Below are positions 28,001-35,707 of a stretch of 47,863 bases of DNA, piece after piece. The notes under the pieces are model-generated. The model made no database searches. It was not told the origin of the DNA and worked only from the letters and a program-made list of their open reading frames with translations. Position 1 is the stretch's first letter; the number at the start of each line of letters is the position of its first letter. The translations under genes were made by a program, and so were the position numbers. The stretch is from Celeribacter baekdonensis (GTDB lineage: Bacteria; Pseudomonadota; Alphaproteobacteria; Rhodobacterales; Rhodobacteraceae). The stretch is taken from contig NZ_FNBL01000021.1 of NCBI RefSeq assembly GCF_900102315.1, positions 1-47,863 of the forward strand, given 5' to 3'.

Positions 28001-28417
28001 GAAGGACCGCTGAGTGCGCTCGCCTTGACTCTCAGTTCCTCCCCCACCTTGCCGCAAGAAGAAATCCTCTCTCAATTGTTGTTCGGTCGCGGTCTGAGCC
28101 AAATTTCCGCTCTGCAAGCCGCGCAAATGGCCTCGGCTGTGGCCACATTGACCGGCGGCGGTGGCGGGCTTGTCGGTTCGATCCGCAACAGTTTTGGCCT
28201 CGACGATCTTGACCTGCAAACCTCAGAAGAGGGCGGCAGTTCGTTGAAACTTGGCAAATATATTTCGGATAAAATCTACACGGATGTGACCATCGACAGT
28301 GATGGGAAATCGGTGATCAACCTGAACCTTGACGCCACCGACAAAGTGACCGTCAAAGGGTCCGTGGCCTCGACCGGCGATACCGGCATTGGGGTGTATT
28401 TTGAAAAGGATTATTGA
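25094..28417 (+). CDS. tamB: Translocation/assembly module protein TamB
   Basis: A 1107-residue AsmA-like/TamB protein that spans the periplasm as a long beta-taco and feeds the TamA barrel. It starts at TTG 25094, overlapping the tamA stop by four bases (TTGA), so translation is coupled. The N-terminus (NKFLPVMTAICIPLTLMAQ) is a membrane anchor or signal. The central part is repetitive beta structure rich in Ala, Gly, Thr and Asp. The C-terminal DUF490 domain is clear: GLNVTIAAPNQIFIRGRGLDAELGG, FSLIRGRLSLLGKRI, LSSSPTLPQEEILSQLLFGRGL and the last strands ending VYFEKDY. It is a little shorter than the E. coli protein. A DTAQT triple repeat follows the signal. Confidence 0.93.
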   Translation: MNKFLPVMTAICIPLTLMAQDSTDTAQTDTAQTDTAQTARDRSVIVGFLEDNLSGAGRDIRIEGFKGLLSSNATLDELTIADDTGVWFTLRDVELDWSRAALFSGRVEINRITAGEILFDRLPVTEATTALPAPEATPFSLPDLPVSIDIGAIEAKRVHLGAPVLKLGKAVDLSLSGSANLAGGSGAAMLGIQRLDAAEGAFAVDVSFDGPTEVLDLDLSLTEGTGGLIATLANLPGAPALSLTAKGAGPLDDFTANIALATQGKDRLTGTVALKAKVDPDAPNAPTPRAFTTDLSGDLTPLFSAEYARFFGPSSTLQARGLSYPAGGFELEQFTLSTQTVSMVGAANIGADGLPQSFALSGSLKSLDGRPTLLPFGSARSQVNKALIIANYDAATDDSWTALIDVDGYTQDGLRLGKAAINAGGTIARLTGDNGLTTLGAVSAKIEATVTDFASDDPAMQDAIGANPSLLTQLTWQEGQDILFETFELKTDATTVAVQGRLAGFDAGLEFTGDMRLDTPRLARFARLSGLDLAGAVQATGSGSYAPLSGMFDLTAEAKGTNLRFGIAQLDALTNGASTVSLSAKRDETGLTLRAADLSTGAVTASAKGTLSSEAGALTLSARLDDVARLGVGLSGPLTLAADVSRASVTAPWQTEANMTGPGGSTARVTGTLAQDASQANLALTGSAPLGLSNRFTTAALTQGNAGFDLALNGPLALSSLSGQVQVTPGARVVVSDAGLALTVERGTVTLSGERAQIDVATNADTGGSISASGQIGLTGAVPADMTMIFNGLTLVDPALYSTSLNGSLAITGPLSGGAAIAGNLTLGRTDITVSASGLGGSGDIPEITHTGQTNAVQTTRKRAGLVSTDANGGPSASYGLNVTIAAPNQIFIRGRGLDAELGGQLRLRGTTQDVIPVGQFSLIRGRLSLLGKRIVMKEGTLTLQGELDPVVRLVAETQTPDLNVQLVTEGPLSALALTLSSSPTLPQEEILSQLLFGRGLSQISALQAAQMASAVATLTGGGGGLVGSIRNSFGLDDLDLQTSEEGGSSLKLGKYISDKIYTDVTIDSDGKSVINLNLDATDKVTVKGSVASTGDTGIGVYFEKDY
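25163..25207 (+). repeat. 15-bp tandem repeat (x3) in tamB
   Basis: Three head-to-tail copies of GACACGGCACAAACG (the last with two changes) encode DTAQT repeats directly after the signal peptide. Because the unit is a multiple of three, copy-number change would keep the frame and only alter linker length. Confidence 0.9.
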
Positions 28418-28550
28418 ACCGCCATTGTGCCAAAATCGGGGCTGCTCCCCCCTCTTTCGACCCGCAAGAGCGTCTTTTGATCTTGGTCCCCTCGCATCCG
28501 GGTTGGATCCATGGGATCAAGCTGCAATTGGCGACGCAAAACAAGTTCCC

Positions 28551-28683
28551 GTGGCGTAAAAGAGCGCACGAAATTCGAAACCCGAAATCGAATCATCAAC
28601 AACATACTGTTTTAAATTTATAAATTTTTACAGATTCAGATTTAACCACAAGCACAGACGTTTGAAGCATAACCGCGCAGCAT
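28551..28683 (+). repeat. End-like repeat, copy 1
   Basis: A 133-bp sequence that recurs as a diverged direct copy at 29195-29329. Shared blocks, in order: AAAAGAG-GCACGAAA, GAAATCGAATCA, TGTTTTAAA followed by an AT-rich stretch, and ACGTTTG-AGCATAA then CGCGCAGCAT. Just past the repeat, TTTGAAG (28661-28667) finds its inverse CTTCAAA at 28695-28701. The arrangement suggests a transposon end, with transposase-binding subsites, of the Tn7-like element whose genes lie to the right. The remaining intergenic DNA from 28418 to 28550 shows nothing else. Confidence 0.65.
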
Positions 28684-28736
28684 TGGCGGGGATACTTCAA
28701 ACCCCGAACCCGAGCGGTCACCAATACCGAAGACCA

Positions 28737-29039
28737 TCACCGCCCCATCCATCTGGCCAACCGAAACCTGTTCCGGCTCCGCGAGGCCAAGATCACAGCG
28801 GCTTCCACAGTGGCTGCAATTCCTTGCGTTGAGAGGTTGAGATCACTCAGAGACGGGGCGGTCAGTTCCGAGTTCGCGCTCAGATTGCGGAGCCAGTCGG
28901 GCGGTGCATTTGGCTCTTCCGGGTCGGTCGTGAGAATCCGGTCTGCCGGAATGCCTTCTGCTTCAAGCCGCGCAACGACGGCCTCCCGGTCTTCCGCGCT
29001 TCGTAGTTCAGAGATCACGCCATAGCGATTTTCGGGCAT
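28737..29039 (-). CDS. Hypothetical protein between the two end-like repeats
   Basis: A 100-residue protein of no family known to me. ATG 29039 is chosen because GAAAGG precedes it and the protein becomes well-behaved from there (MPENRYGVISELRSAEDREAVVARLEAEGIP, with an acidic Pro-rich middle and a basic end, RSRNRFRLARWMGR). The frame extends upstream to 29240 only because it reads through the conserved repeat, which is probably not coding. The middle segment GIAATVEAAVILASR could be a short amphipathic or membrane-touching helix. It lies between two copies of the end-like repeat, so it may be the residue of an older transposon end region or a small cargo gene. Confidence 0.55.
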   Translation of the reverse strand: MPENRYGVISELRSAEDREAVVARLEAEGIPADRILTTDPEEPNAPPDWLRNLSANSELTAPSLSDLNLSTQGIAATVEAAVILASRSRNRFRLARWMGR

Positions 29040-29146
29040 TGGGGACCTTTCGGGGTTTCTGGGAGTGAAGTGTGCCGTTACGACCCGGCAGAGTTGGTGC
29101 AGAACCGACACTACATCTTGTGTTTTAGAATTTTCTTGACACTGAG

Positions 29147-29173
29147 GTGCATGTTTATGCTCCAAATATGCAC
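29147..29173 (-). repeat. Inverted third copy of the repeat core
   Basis: On the minus strand this reads GTGCAT-ATTTGGAGCATAAAC-ATGCAC. The 14-base core TTTGGAGCATAAAC is identical to the core in copy 2 (29307-29320) but in opposite orientation, and GTGCAT/ATGCAC flank it as an inverted repeat. Confidence 0.7.
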
Positions 29174-29194
29174 TCTTATGGTCCAGTGATGTCA

Positions 29195-29329
29195 GTGGAG
29201 CAAAAGAGTGCACGAAACTCAGAAACTGAAATCGAATCAATCATAAGCCTCTGTTTTAAAATAAAAATTCAACCAACAATTTAGTTCGGACCCATAAACA
29301 TGCACGTTTGGAGCATAAACGCGCAGCAT
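29195..29329 (+). repeat. End-like repeat, copy 2
   Basis: A direct repeat of 28551-28683 at roughly 70 percent identity by eye, about 180 bases beyond the tnsC stop. The inverted pair is conserved with a compensatory change: TTTGGAG (29307-29313) with CTCCAAA (29347-29353), where copy 1 has TTTGAAG/CTTCAAA. The rest of 29330-29508 holds no gene. Confidence 0.65.
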
Positions 29330-29508
29330 GCACTGGGTCACCCAAACTCCAAAAACCATACGCTGCCGCCCCGAAAACAAAAAGGCCCGCGTAAATGCAC
29401 GGACCAATTTGGCTCAAAAAGCTTATGTTTCTCAGGCTGATCTACCGAAATACCCCCACCTAATATTTTGCGAAACCAGCTGAACCTTCTCGTCAGCTCG
29501 AAACCATT

Positions 29509-30486
29509 TCAGCCTCCTCTCCCTTTCTTCTCACTCCATAGATCGAAAATCTTGCTCGCCTTGAACAACGGCTCAAAATCCTCGACCGAAAACGGTGAAT
29601 ACCCCGTCGGCAAGGAAGTTCGGTCAGTAAACGCACGGCAGAAATGACGGGTATCCAACCGAACCTCCCTACTGCGGCTTGCTTCCACCAGCGCGTCAAT
29701 CAGCAGCTCAATTACCAGCCCCCAGCGATAGGAACAGGCGCAGGAAAGACGTCGATAGAAATCCATCGAACTGAGCGGTGTGAAATCGAACCCGGCGGTG
29801 TCGGCATAGGCAAAACAGAGCCGGTTGAGTTCCTGAACATCCTCGTCTCGCGTCAGAGAGATTTCGCGGAACGGCACGGGCCGGAGCAGATAGGCCAGTT
29901 GCTCTTCGCTGTTGATGTGACCAGCAAGTTCGTCAACGCCCGACAGGATCAGCATCAGCGGCCAGTCGGGCTTTTTGAGGAGCGATTTGAAACTGTCGAG
30001 GATCATCGCCCGCCCTTCGGCGCTTTTCTTCGGAAAAATGTGCTGACACTCGTCATAATGAATGCCGTGCACACCCTGTTCACGCGCGTGGAAGCCAACC
30101 ATATCCCAGATTTCGCGCTGCGTCATACGGCCCGATGTTGGCAAGCCAAATCCCTCTCGCAGGGTGTGAACGCCAAGGTCCTTCCATGACATGGTTCCTT
30201 TCAGCATGACGCTGACGATACGCGCGGGGCGCCCATCTGGCATGACGGTTGATCCATCGTTGAGCATTTCAAGTTGGTGCCGGATTTCTCCGGTTTTGCC
30301 GATCCGCGATGGTCCCGTCACCATCAGGCCGCGCGCCTCAAAGGTCTGGCCCGCAGAGGCTTTGGCCCAATAGTCAGTAATCATCCACGAGATCCCCGCG
30401 CGCAGATCGTTTGCACGCGGGAAGTCATAATGCAGGGCTTTGAGGGCTGCGATTTTCGAGGCCACGGCTGTATCTAGGAAACTCAT
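29509..30486 (-). CDS. tnsC: TnsC/TniB-type AAA ATPase
   Basis: A 325-residue AAA+ ATPase of the TniB/TnsC group. These assemble on target DNA in an ATP-dependent way, connect the target selector (TniQ) to the transposase, and enforce target immunity. Walker A is GPSRIGKT at 58-65 (Lys64). Walker B is GIHYDECQHIF with D145-E146. MLILSGVDELAGHI is the sensor-1 region, and an arginine-rich C-terminal helical part follows (VELLIDAL... SRSREVRLD). The start ATG overlaps the end of tnsB by four bases, so the two are coupled. It is the last gene of the operon; beyond it lie about 180 bases and then the end-like repeat. Confidence 0.9.
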   Translation of the reverse strand: MSFLDTAVASKIAALKALHYDFPRANDLRAGISWMITDYWAKASAGQTFEARGLMVTGPSRIGKTGEIRHQLEMLNDGSTVMPDGRPARIVSVMLKGTMSWKDLGVHTLREGFGLPTSGRMTQREIWDMVGFHAREQGVHGIHYDECQHIFPKKSAEGRAMILDSFKSLLKKPDWPLMLILSGVDELAGHINSEEQLAYLLRPVPFREISLTRDEDVQELNRLCFAYADTAGFDFTPLSSMDFYRRLSCACSYRWGLVIELLIDALVEASRSREVRLDTRHFCRAFTDRTSLPTGYSPFSVEDFEPLFKASKIFDLWSEKKGRGG

Positions 30487-32669
30487 TTCAGCTTCCCCGC
30501 TTGTTCCGGGCGACCGAACACGGCGCGCCCGTCCTGAGTGCCGGACGTCAGATCACCCTCAATCGGCGGCTCGAACCCATCGCCGATGTCAAATGCAAAG
30601 GGATCACACTCCAGATCAGCGAGTGTGCCGGGCGCAACCGTGCCCACAGTGATTTTCGGTTCTGACGACTGCATCCCGGTCGTGAGCACGGCGGCTTTCT
30701 TTTCGGCCTCCGCCCGCGTCATGTAACTCCGGGCAAGGCCGTTCTCGATGGCCTTGCTCTTCAGATAATCGAACCTTTCCTGGCGCAAGCGCGCCAGGCG
30801 AACACGCGTGTCCTTCAGATTGGCCGGATCGTTCCTGCGCAGTTCCTCGTAGTGCGCCAGAACCTCAGGAATGGTCATATCGCGCATTTCTGTCCAGCTC
30901 AGATCCACGCAAATTGGGGCCGGATGCCCCTCGACAATAACAGTGACTTCATTCACGCAATCAGGGTCACAAAACACGGCAACTTTGCGCTTGGTGCTAT
31001 CCCGGAATTTTTGAAGCTCGGGGGAGTTATACGGCAGGCCGAAGACTTTCACGCCTTCGTCAGTGATCATGGCTTCCTTGCGCCACCCAAGATGCAGCCG
31101 CCGATCCTGCGGAGACGGAACCGCGATGGCCCAGCCTTCCTCTGCAAGCTGGGTCGCGACGTGGATCGGTGAGCGCCCGAACACCGTTGTCCCATAATGA
31201 TTTTGGTATGGGTATTCGTCGATCAGATAGCGCGTGATCAGGCGAAACAGGTCCTCGCGGAAAATCACTGCATTCTTCTTGGCATCGTAGCCTTTGAGAT
31301 GGCCCGCCGTGCGCCCCGTGTAGCCATGAAGCAGATTGATCAGCTGGCTTTCCATTGTGTTCCACATCCGCTCGACGAAGGGCGTATCGCCAGAGTGATA
31401 CGCTCTGACATCGACCACCTGAGCCCCCGCTCCTAAAAGCGCCGTCTTCACGGCCCCATTGCGCAGGCCGGAGCCATTGTCATTTGGGACACAAGCCAAC
31501 CCGACCGCAGGCATTGGATCGCAATCGCAGCCACACATGATTTTCTCGCGCTCTTTGCTGCGGGTCGCCATCCGCAGCGCATCCAAAGTGGCCTCATGGT
31601 TCGGGGCGTCGGTCAGCGTCCAGCCGAGCGGCATGCGCGTCGCAACGTCCAGCACGAGCACCAGCCATAACCGTGACGTCACATAGTCCTCGATCTCTTC
31701 GAGCGCCTCTTTGTCCTCCGCGCTCAGCGCCTCCCAAAATCCGGTTTTTCTCACTGGGGTGAGCACAGATAATTTGCACTCATCAGTTTCAACGTCTTCG
31801 CCAATCATGAGAGCGCGGGCATCGGTGCTACCTCGTGTGCGCGCGTTTGTTGCCGCACGCTCACCATCTCGCGCAATGGCGAGCGCCGTCGCGTTGATCA
31901 TGTCGACATGGTTAGAAACCGTCTTGTGTGTGACGCAATTCAGCTCACTCTGTTCGCGCACAGCGCGCCGTTCATTTTCCGAGGTTATGAGCGTGTCCAG
32001 ACGACTTAGGGCCAAAGAGACCTGCGGCTTTTTCAGATCGAGATGCACCTCATCAATCGCCTGATCAATCAGTTCCCGGACACGCCAATGGATACGTGGG
32101 GTGCGATTGCCTTTCAGCCAGTTTTGATCGGCCAGCGCCATTTCATCAAAGCCCGCATCGACATAGCGCGTCCAATAGTCTCGCAAGATACGCCCGGAGG
32201 GCATGATCGCACACTCTCGCGTACTCCCGCCGCGTGGTGTGATCCAGATCGGTCGATCCGGATAATGCGGCTGCGCGAAATCACGGATCTTTCTGCGGTT
32301 CTTCAATTTGGCGAGAGCGGGTCCCGTGATCTTCAGCCCCTCTGCGGCAAGCGCTTCGACACCTACCATTAATGCTTTGCGCAGTTTGACCGTATCACGC
32401 CCCTTCGCGTTCAACTGATCCCGGTGGAAAAGCCCACCCGCCTGGATGCGTGCGGACGCGCGACTTCCGCGCACATTATGGTATGAGCGCGACGCGTCAC
32501 TTCGGCTTGAACGGTCCAGAAATTGACCCGCCGTCCACGTCTCAGACCGCCCCGTCGCAATGTCTTCCGCACGGTATCTTCCACCTTTTTGCGGGTAGAG
32601 AAAAAAGGACCTGCCGCCGGTCATCAACTGGGTACCAGCGGGCACATGATAATTCAGACGCACACTCAT
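30483..32669 (-). CDS. tnsB: TnsB/TniA-type DDE transposase
   Basis: A 728-residue transposase of the retroviral-integrase superfamily that binds the transposon ends and joins 3' ends to target DNA. The N-terminal region (about 1-270) has helix-turn-helix-like DNA-binding modules (HWRVRELIDQAIDEVHL). The catalytic core has Asp296 in GEDVETDECKLSVL, Asp397 in VPNDNGSGL and Glu433 in DTPFVERMW, giving a D-35-E spacing between the last two. The Mu-type C-terminal beta-barrel follows (FGLPYNSPELQKF, VAVFCDPDCVNEVTVI). The C-terminal tail is acidic and probably contacts TnsC. It overlaps the TnsA-like gene upstream and tnsC downstream by four bases each. All catalytic residues are intact, so it could be active. 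Confidence 0.92.
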   Translation of the reverse strand: MSVRLNYHVPAGTQLMTGGRSFFLYPQKGGRYRAEDIATGRSETWTAGQFLDRSSRSDASRSYHNVRGSRASARIQAGGLFHRDQLNAKGRDTVKLRKALMVGVEALAAEGLKITGPALAKLKNRRKIRDFAQPHYPDRPIWITPRGGSTRECAIMPSGRILRDYWTRYVDAGFDEMALADQNWLKGNRTPRIHWRVRELIDQAIDEVHLDLKKPQVSLALSRLDTLITSENERRAVREQSELNCVTHKTVSNHVDMINATALAIARDGERAATNARTRGSTDARALMIGEDVETDECKLSVLTPVRKTGFWEALSAEDKEALEEIEDYVTSRLWLVLVLDVATRMPLGWTLTDAPNHEATLDALRMATRSKEREKIMCGCDCDPMPAVGLACVPNDNGSGLRNGAVKTALLGAGAQVVDVRAYHSGDTPFVERMWNTMESQLINLLHGYTGRTAGHLKGYDAKKNAVIFREDLFRLITRYLIDEYPYQNHYGTTVFGRSPIHVATQLAEEGWAIAVPSPQDRRLHLGWRKEAMITDEGVKVFGLPYNSPELQKFRDSTKRKVAVFCDPDCVNEVTVIVEGHPAPICVDLSWTEMRDMTIPEVLAHYEELRRNDPANLKDTRVRLARLRQERFDYLKSKAIENGLARSYMTRAEAEKKAAVLTTGMQSSEPKITVGTVAPGTLADLECDPFAFDIGDGFEPPIEGDLTSGTQDGRAVFGRPEQAGKLK

Positions 32670-33466
32670 TTTGCAGCACTCCAGATACGGGATTGAGCCC
32701 CGATCACAGCGTTCATATTGGCCTTGAGTGCGCCCCGCGCGATGAGGCGGAGGCAGGATTTCATGATCGTCCCATTTGGCAAGTCCACGACATTGAACAA
32801 ATCAGACACGCGCCAGAGCGTTTTGAGATCGTAAGCCGCTGCTTCCACAAGCGCATCTGCGCTTGGGTCGGGTTCAAAACAGGCAAAATGATGCATACGG
32901 CGCAGATTGTCGCGGCGCGCGCGATTGTAACCATCGGCATCGATGACAATGAACTTATGCGCCTCGGCCCGTGGCGCAGCTTGACGGATTGCCGTGATCT
33001 CAGCGATGGTCTGCGGCTTCAACAGGCTGGTCGCATTCCTCACGAAGCCAAAGCACATGAGCCCATTGGGAAGCGTGAACCTAAAATCAATCGTATGCCA
33101 GTGCATCCCTCCATCCGGATGTTCGTAAGGAAAACGCACGGGCTGGAATTCCACGTCGTAGAAACGCCCGGATGAGAGCGCTTCATGCGCGACAGCGGCC
33201 TCAGCCAAGCTCTCTGCCGCGCCGACTTTTGGGACAAAATTATTCGCGGCTGTTCTGTAGGTCAGTGCAACTGACTGGCTCGTGCTGCTGGTGGTCAATG
33301 GATTGCGCACGCCGGAGAAAGGAAGGACCCCCGGAATGTCTCCGATGGTGATCTTACCTGCCGTCCGGGTTTTGGGCAGGTTGTAGGCCCAGCTGTCGTG
33401 CTCGATGATTTCGATTTTGTCGGTCATTACTTTTACTCGTTGTTTGGGCCTCTGGGCCCTGTTCAT
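32666..33466 (-). CDS. TnsA-like endonuclease subunit, atypical active site
   Basis: A 266-residue protein in the TnsA position, immediately ahead of tnsB with a 4-base overlap. TnsA is a restriction-type (PD-(D/E)xK) nuclease that cuts the 5' ends, allowing cut-and-paste. Here the fold is recognisable: ESLAEAAVAHEAL with Glu85 and Glu89, DVEFQPVRFPYEHPDG, then HWHTIDFRF with Asp127. The third catalytic position reads GFVRNATSL, so Arg143 stands where TnsA has Lys. If Arg143 is truly aligned, 5' cleavage may be weak or lost and transposition may be replicative. The C-terminal part (MHHFACFEPDPSADAL) is the TnsB/TnsC-contact-like region. ATG 33466 begins 8 bases after tniQ; ATG 33427 is an alternative. 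Confidence 0.65.
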   Translation of the reverse strand: MNRAQRPKQRVKVMTDKIEIIEHDSWAYNLPKTRTAGKITIGDIPGVLPFSGVRNPLTTSSTSQSVALTYRTAANNFVPKVGAAESLAEAAVAHEALSSGRFYDVEFQPVRFPYEHPDGGMHWHTIDFRFTLPNGLMCFGFVRNATSLLKPQTIAEITAIRQAAPRAEAHKFIVIDADGYNRARRDNLRRMHHFACFEPDPSADALVEAAAYDLKTLWRVSDLFNVVDLPNGTIMKSCLRLIARGALKANMNAVIGAQSRIWSAAK

Positions 33467-33474
33467 CTAGGGGA

Positions 33475-35421
33475 TCAAAACACGCCGTCAGTGAGGCGCG
33501 GGTGCATCTCGTCAGCGGCCAAAAGGCGCGCAAGCGCATGGCCTCCGGGTCGGTAGGCAAGCCGCTCAATCTCAACGCGCTTGAAGAACTTTCCGGCTGT
33601 CTCACCGAGTGGAAGCGGCTCGACGCCCTGCTGTGCAAGCATACCTTGAAGAGCCTCAAAATCGGCGCGCCGCGTTCCGCTCAGAGCGCGCAACAAGATG
33701 TAGTCGCGTTCAAAAGCCTCCAAATCCGCGAGCGAAATCAGACGCCGTTTGCGGTTGGACAGTCGCGCATCCTGCAACTGCGAGCCGATAAAACCGTCAT
33801 TTGCGAGAGCATGGATCGAAGCCACATTACAGCCCAACAACTTCGCAGCCTGAGCCGCCGTCACCTGCCCGTCGGGGAGCTGATCCAGTTGGTCCCGGAC
33901 CTCTGATAGCGACACGCAGAAATCGGGCAGTCGAAACGGTTCTTTGAGCTTTGAGACGAGCCGGAGATTGCCTGATAGCGCTTGCACCAAAATCCAATAA
34001 ATTGTGCAGTGGCATTGACGCGAAGCGCCCGCCAGCGGCAGATCATCATCGCCAAGGTCCGGCCTCACTTCGGTTACAGCTTGCAGACGCGAGACAAAGC
34101 TCAAGATTTGATCCCGGTGAAGCATCGGCAAACTGCCCTCGCCCGCCGGGAAATGCAGGGGCATCATCCCGCTCTCGATGAGGCGTTCCATCGTATAACG
34201 GTCGCAGCCAAGCACCTCCCGTGCGATCTTGAGAGAGGTGAGCTTTTCCGCCTCAGAAATGGCCGCATCCATCACCGTAGCAGACACAAGCATCGCCCGG
34301 TCACTCAACCCGTTCTTCATCTCCGACGTGAGCTCTCCACTGCGTTTGAGCTGACGCGTAAGCGTGGAAATCGGAATGCCTGATCGCTTTGAGGCCACCC
34401 CCACGGTGAGAACACGCGGTGCCCCGCAGGTTTCGCCCAAGAGCGACGCGCCTTCAGCGACATAGAAACGATCCAAAACGTACTCACGCATGTGGTACCG
34501 CAACACATCGAAATCCGGATCGTTTCGCCGTGCCCGCAGTTCCACGATCACCGGGCCAAAGATTTTCGAATAATCAGGCTTTTGGGATTGGGGCGCCGAC
34601 GTCCGGATGGTATCGAGCGCATTCCAAATGGCCTCCGGCCCGTGTTTCGCAACAGCATACCCCGCCGCACCGGCTTTGATCAGATCGGGAGCGGTAAGTA
34701 GATGCGGACGCGCTTTTGACCCGAATTGCAGCAGGGTTCCGAGTGCTTCGCAAAACGAAGAGACAACGTGAAACTTGAACTCGTCGAGCCAAGCCTGTTT
34801 GCGCCCCAGCCTGATCCGATCTGCAAGGTAGACTTCAAAGCCAAGGTCTTCATCTGTCACCTTGGTGATTTCGCCCGGCGCCCAACCTTTGATATGCTGC
34901 GCAAAGTCATGTGCTGATTTGCTATTGCCCGAGACCTCCAATGGGACAAGTACCACCTTATGTTTTAGGCAACTGTGCAGGTTTGAGACCTGCCAGACGC
35001 CCTTTTGAAAAGCGCCGTTGCGCGCATCATCCGCGCGGCCTTCGAGCACGCAAGCGGGACAGACCTGTCCGCCTGAACGCGTGAACGCCGTGGCTTTGAT
35101 CCGCTCTGCCCCAAGCCGGAACCAACCTTGCTGATTGAGGCAAGGCGTATTGAAACGTAATGTCTCGAACTCAATGCCGGTGAGCTCCGCAATATGCGCC
35201 ACTTCGGCATCAAAACCGTTACAGAGGTTCAAAACATGGATACGTTGGTCGCTGCACAGGGCTTGCAGCGATGCATAGCCGTTGTTTTGGGCAGCACGAC
35301 TGGCCCGCGACGTGGCCGTTTCGCCATCCGCCAATCTCGTCGCAATCGGCAGGGGTGGTCGACACCCGCGCACGACCGCATCCCGCCCGCCTCGCGCCGG
35401 GGATTTCCTGATATTTTCCAT
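33475..35421 (-). CDS. tniQ: TniQ/TnsD-family target selector with C-terminal HTH array
   Basis: A 648-residue TniQ-family protein. These recognise the target site (directly by DNA binding in TnsD) and recruit TnsC. The N-terminal TniQ domain opens with RPPLPIATRLADGETATSRASR and holds the zinc site Cys121-x2-Cys124 ... Cys151-x2-His154. The C-terminal half is unusually rich in small helix-turn-helix units: GVASKRSGIPISTLTRQLKR (about 341-360), LTSLKIAREVLGCDRYTMERL (about 394-414) and a MerR/excisionase-like one, VTAAQAAKLLGCNVASIHAL (about 520-539). That layout fits a TnsD-like protein reading a specific chromosomal site. In this operon it precedes tnsA, whereas Tn7 tnsD follows tnsC. The start ATG 35421 has a weak ribosome binding site. 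Confidence 0.85.
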   Translation of the reverse strand: MENIRKSPARGGRDAVVRGCRPPLPIATRLADGETATSRASRAAQNNGYASLQALCSDQRIHVLNLCNGFDAEVAHIAELTGIEFETLRFNTPCLNQQGWFRLGAERIKATAFTRSGGQVCPACVLEGRADDARNGAFQKGVWQVSNLHSCLKHKVVLVPLEVSGNSKSAHDFAQHIKGWAPGEITKVTDEDLGFEVYLADRIRLGRKQAWLDEFKFHVVSSFCEALGTLLQFGSKARPHLLTAPDLIKAGAAGYAVAKHGPEAIWNALDTIRTSAPQSQKPDYSKIFGPVIVELRARRNDPDFDVLRYHMREYVLDRFYVAEGASLLGETCGAPRVLTVGVASKRSGIPISTLTRQLKRSGELTSEMKNGLSDRAMLVSATVMDAAISEAEKLTSLKIAREVLGCDRYTMERLIESGMMPLHFPAGEGSLPMLHRDQILSFVSRLQAVTEVRPDLGDDDLPLAGASRQCHCTIYWILVQALSGNLRLVSKLKEPFRLPDFCVSLSEVRDQLDQLPDGQVTAAQAAKLLGCNVASIHALANDGFIGSQLQDARLSNRKRRLISLADLEAFERDYILLRALSGTRRADFEALQGMLAQQGVEPLPLGETAGKFFKRVEIERLAYRPGGHALARLLAADEMHPRLTDGVF

Positions 35422-35594
35422 TATTGATGAGCAGTCATGTCAAACGCGCGCAAGCGCTGCGCCGCATCCGACATCTGCAGTCCCTTCATTCCGTTTCAGA
35501 CAGGCCTTCCGGCAGCGCAGACGCCGTCGAAAGGTTGACAATTCGTTGGATGTGGGAGATGAATAGGGAAATCGGCGCTAATCGATTTCACGAG

Positions 35595-35619
35595 GCCTTG
35601 GGTTCGTAACACCCAAGGC
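35595..35619 (-). terminator. Hairpin between ner and tniQ
   Basis: A 9-bp perfect stem GCCTTGGGT/ACCCAAGGC with a 7-base loop, between the ner stop (35708) and the tniQ start (35421). There is no T-run on the minus side. It may attenuate transcription from the ner promoter into the transposition genes. Confidence 0.5.
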
Positions 35620-35657
35620 TTCAACTTATTCAGGCCACATGCATGGAGGCACTCACT

Positions 35658-35672
35658 CTATCGTCACGATAG
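35658..35672. promoter_or_regulatory. Palindrome upstream of tniQ
   Basis: CTATCGT-C-ACGATAG, a perfect 7-bp palindrome about a single centre base. It lies about 240 bases before tniQ and 36 bases past the ner stop. It is a candidate operator; the bound protein is unknown. Confidence 0.45.
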
Positions 35673-35707
35673 GGGATTGCTTTCGATGCTTTTGGATGAT
35701 TAATATC

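Noticed and set aside
28411-28605. Minus-strand frame starting MIRF, matching the extended start of the 28737-29039 gene
   Set aside because: The shared MIRF...F.SF.P similarity comes from the conserved DNA repeat itself; the rest of the two frames is unrelated, so the repeat is better explained as a transposon end than as coding.
35595-35619. Hairpin as a standard terminator
   Set aside because: Strong stem but no T-run on the minus strand; listed with low confidence only as a possible attenuator.
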